DNA of 21,125 nucleotides from Ophioceras dolichostomum. Its lineage: Eukaryota > Ascomycota > Sordariomycetes > Magnaporthales > Ophioceraceae. Where the stretch lies: assembly GCA_003049485.1 (NCBI GenBank), contig PYST01000108.1:87578-108702 (forward strand), written 5' to 3'. Below, piece by piece: positions 19,094 to 21,125 of this stretch. The translations under genes were made by a program, and so were the position numbers. The notes beneath the pieces are model-generated. The model made no database searches. It had not been told where the DNA came from and worked only from the letters and a program-made list of their open reading frames with translations. The stretch's first letter is position 1; each line of letters opens with the position of its first letter.

Positions 19094-19174
19094 GGAGCGA
19101 GGTTTGGTGCTGGCAATCTCTTGCTCGGGTGAGTCACGGCTCACCCGAGTCCAAGCACTACCAAACCTCGCTCC
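19094..19174. repeat. Large imperfect hairpin downstream of the RRM gene
   Basis: An outer perfect 15-bp stem pairs GGAGCGAGGTTTGGT (19094-19108) with 19160-19174. An inner perfect 10-bp stem pairs CTCGGGTGAG (19124-19133) with CTCACCCGAG (19140-19149) around a 6-nt TCACGG loop. The arms between the stems are unequal (15 and 10 nt) and largely unpaired. It starts about 200 bp after the RRM stop codon and includes TGAGTCA (19130-19136), the bZIP/AP-1/Gcn4-type site. It may be a 3' UTR structure, an ncRNA precursor-like hairpin or a small inverted-repeat element. Confidence 0.85.
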
Positions 19175-21106
19175 TCGCCCCATCAATATAGCGTATCTCT
19201 CTCACTTTCCCCCCCTTTTTTCTTTTCTTTGTTCGTTTTTGTAGTCATAATCACTTCTCTTCCACTCTGGTCTGTGTTCTCGGCGTGCTTATGTTGTTGT
19301 TCCCCATTTTTTGCTGCTTTCGTGGTGTCCATGCCCCAGACTGTCCGGTCAACCTTGTTGACGGCAGAAGCCAAACTATATCGGCTAAGGCGCCTGTTAG
19401 TCGCGCTGCAGCCAATAGGCCTTCACGGATATCTCGTTCACCCCTTTCCTCCCTTCTCCGTGGCACGCCGTTAGGCTCACTTAGCCTGCGCCGTACCTTG
19501 TGTTCCCCTGCCCGTGCAAAACTGCCCTGGCCCTCGCCCGAGGAGAGAAAAAAGGTCGCATCCCCTTAAAATCTAATTACATGTAACGTACGCCCTCTTC
19601 TTGAGTTCTTCTTATGCCGGCACATGCCCCTGAAGCCGTTCGGGGAAGGCGAACCTTGGCCCTCCGTGGCCGCCCGCCGTTGTTAAAGCCGGTGCTGGAG
19701 GCGGCAGGGTAGAAGAAAAAAAAGCTAGATCAAAAAGTACCAAATCTAACCATGGGATCAAGAGGCCAGAGGCCCACCGCGGCCCGAGTAAAAAGGGGGT
19801 GGCAAATCATAAAATCAAGGGGGAAGGGGGTGATAGACTGAGGAACTACGTTGTTCGACGGAGGCATCTTCGTATTTCCAAGCCTAGAATCTCGGCCATG
19901 CTACCGAAACACGTCATAACTGTGCGATTCAGGGTGTGTCCGTGACGGCCAACGAGCGCCCACCATGATCCTTCGATATAAGGGTATGCTCCTGGGTAGA
20001 GGGGAGACTGTTATCTGGATGCCTAAATCTAGCTCTAGCACACCGATATCTCGGGATCGTGGGATTGATTATTCTCTATTTAGGGAATTAAAGCGAACCT
20101 ATCCGCGTGTTGTCTTCCTCGCCTGTGCTTGATTCGCCCAATCACTCTCGTAATGTAGTCGCCAGGGGATCTGCAGTGGTCATGTTGCCCTTGGTTTCGT
20201 CTTAGCGAGCTGGTCGTTGGCCTTAGGTCCGTATGTAGGTGCTAGGTCTAGTCCGGTTGTTGGGCTTATCGGGAGGGTTGGCGGTCTGGTCGATCGATAA
20301 TAATCGCGGATATAGAAAGAAGGTAACGACTGGCGAGGGTACGCGTCAGTTCCTGAATATTCTGACCGCATGTGGTGACATTTTGTTTGCCATTGGCCGT
20401 TGCATTCTTTCTCTCTCTCCACTTCCCTCTCTGCAGGTTGGATCTTTAGCACCTATGCTTCGACTTGGCCGCATTAGCAGACTACCTTTCCATCCACGGA
20501 AGCTACTAACCTGCTATTCGTCGAGTGCAAGTGACAACAAGTGGCACTTCAGTGTTACCGCCGAGCCTCGGAAAATACGCAAGGGGTGTACGTTCTTATC
20601 CAGTCCCGTTGCTCCGTTGGCACCGCCTTGCACAAGGACCCTGCAGGACAGCGCCTGCGTCTGCATAGATGTTGCCGGTTTCCCCATTTCCCGCCATCCT
20701 CATAGCTCATGATAGGATGTCGGCCGTTTTGATTTTCTTTCCACGAAGCTTCTGGTTCTCCCGTCGCTTCTAGGTTCTAACCCCGCAAAAAGCAGGCAGC
20801 AGGGTAGCACTCAGCACAGGAGCCCCAGTCAGGCCTGCGCGTCCCCTCCGTATTCTCTCTGCTTCGCAAAACTTGGCTGGCACTTTGTCCACTTGCTGTT
20901 TCGGCCGCTGCCGATGTGGTCCGAATGATGATGAATATCAATAATGATGTGGACGTAATAGGTCGTCACCGCTCTTCTCTTGACCGCGTCGTGGAACAAA
21001 AGTCCCTGTTTCGAGAGTGTCGAACACAGCCTCGCATTAGATCGGGTTCGACGGTGATTCCGGGGCCTGTACCCCATGCCGGCCGGACGTGGATCAGACT
21101 GTCTGC

Positions 21107-21125
21107 GTGTGTGTGCGTGTGTGTG
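21107..21125 (+). repeat. GT microsatellite at the window edge
   Basis: An interrupted (GT)n run with one CG reaches the end of the window, so its full length is unknown. Confidence 0.8.

Larger units (their letters stand above)
18895..21125. other. Downstream non-coding region
   Basis: No gene is supported. The 3' UTR of the RRM gene should lie at the left. A large hairpin is at 19094-19174, followed by T/C-rich sequence. An open frame at 20239-20712 matches nothing known. Intron-like signals (GTAACG at 20323, CTCTCTGCAG ending at 20435) are present but isolated. The window ends in a (GT)n run from about 21107. Confidence 0.6.

Overview
The window looks like nuclear DNA of a filamentous ascomycete (Pezizomycotina). 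Four of the five genes are split by short introns of 58-164 nt with GT...AG ends, GTAAGT/GTGAGT-type donors and CTAAC/CTGAC-type branch sites. Several translation starts follow pyrimidine-rich leaders, intergenic spaces are long, and the protein families (fungal fructosamine-kinase-like protein, two-copy ABM-like protein, 14-helix MFS transporter, a Pezizomycotina-type RRM protein with a low-complexity N-terminus) fit that group. I cannot name a genus. No operons, IS elements, CRISPR arrays, rRNA or tRNA genes were found.

Layout: 1-2909 is intergenic with a perfect 11-bp inverted repeat and a CRE octamer. 2910-4627 (+) is a fructosamine/ketosamine-3-kinase family gene in six or seven exons. 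5114-6663 (+) is a coiled-coil protein gene in the same orientation, separated by about 490 bp that carries CCAAT boxes. 7133-8040 (-) is a small protein made of two ABM-like halves, convergent with the coiled-coil gene. 8041-10563 is intergenic. 10564-12685 (-) is a four-exon MFS drug:H+ antiporter-type transporter. 12686-15576 is gene-poor. 15577-16113 is a CT-rich leader, and 16114-18894 (+) is an intronless gene for a 926-aa RRM protein. 18895-21125 is non-coding as far as I can see and holds a large imperfect hairpin just downstream of the RRM gene.

The genes do not form an obvious pathway. The kinase would repair glycated amines in the cytoplasm, the transporter would export small molecules at the plasma membrane, and the RRM protein would bind RNA. 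The ABM-like protein and the transporter lie on the same strand but 2.5 kb apart, and no biosynthetic backbone gene (PKS, NRPS, terpene synthase) is present, so a metabolite cluster is not supported. The points most worth a second look are at the level of splicing and structure: a kinase 3' intron whose retention or removal both end the protein as -K-stop at 360 aa; a coiled-coil 3' intron whose retention would add a hydrophobic tail; an internal duplication in the ABM-like protein with a poly-Ser run inserted in only one copy; and the hairpin at 19094-19174.
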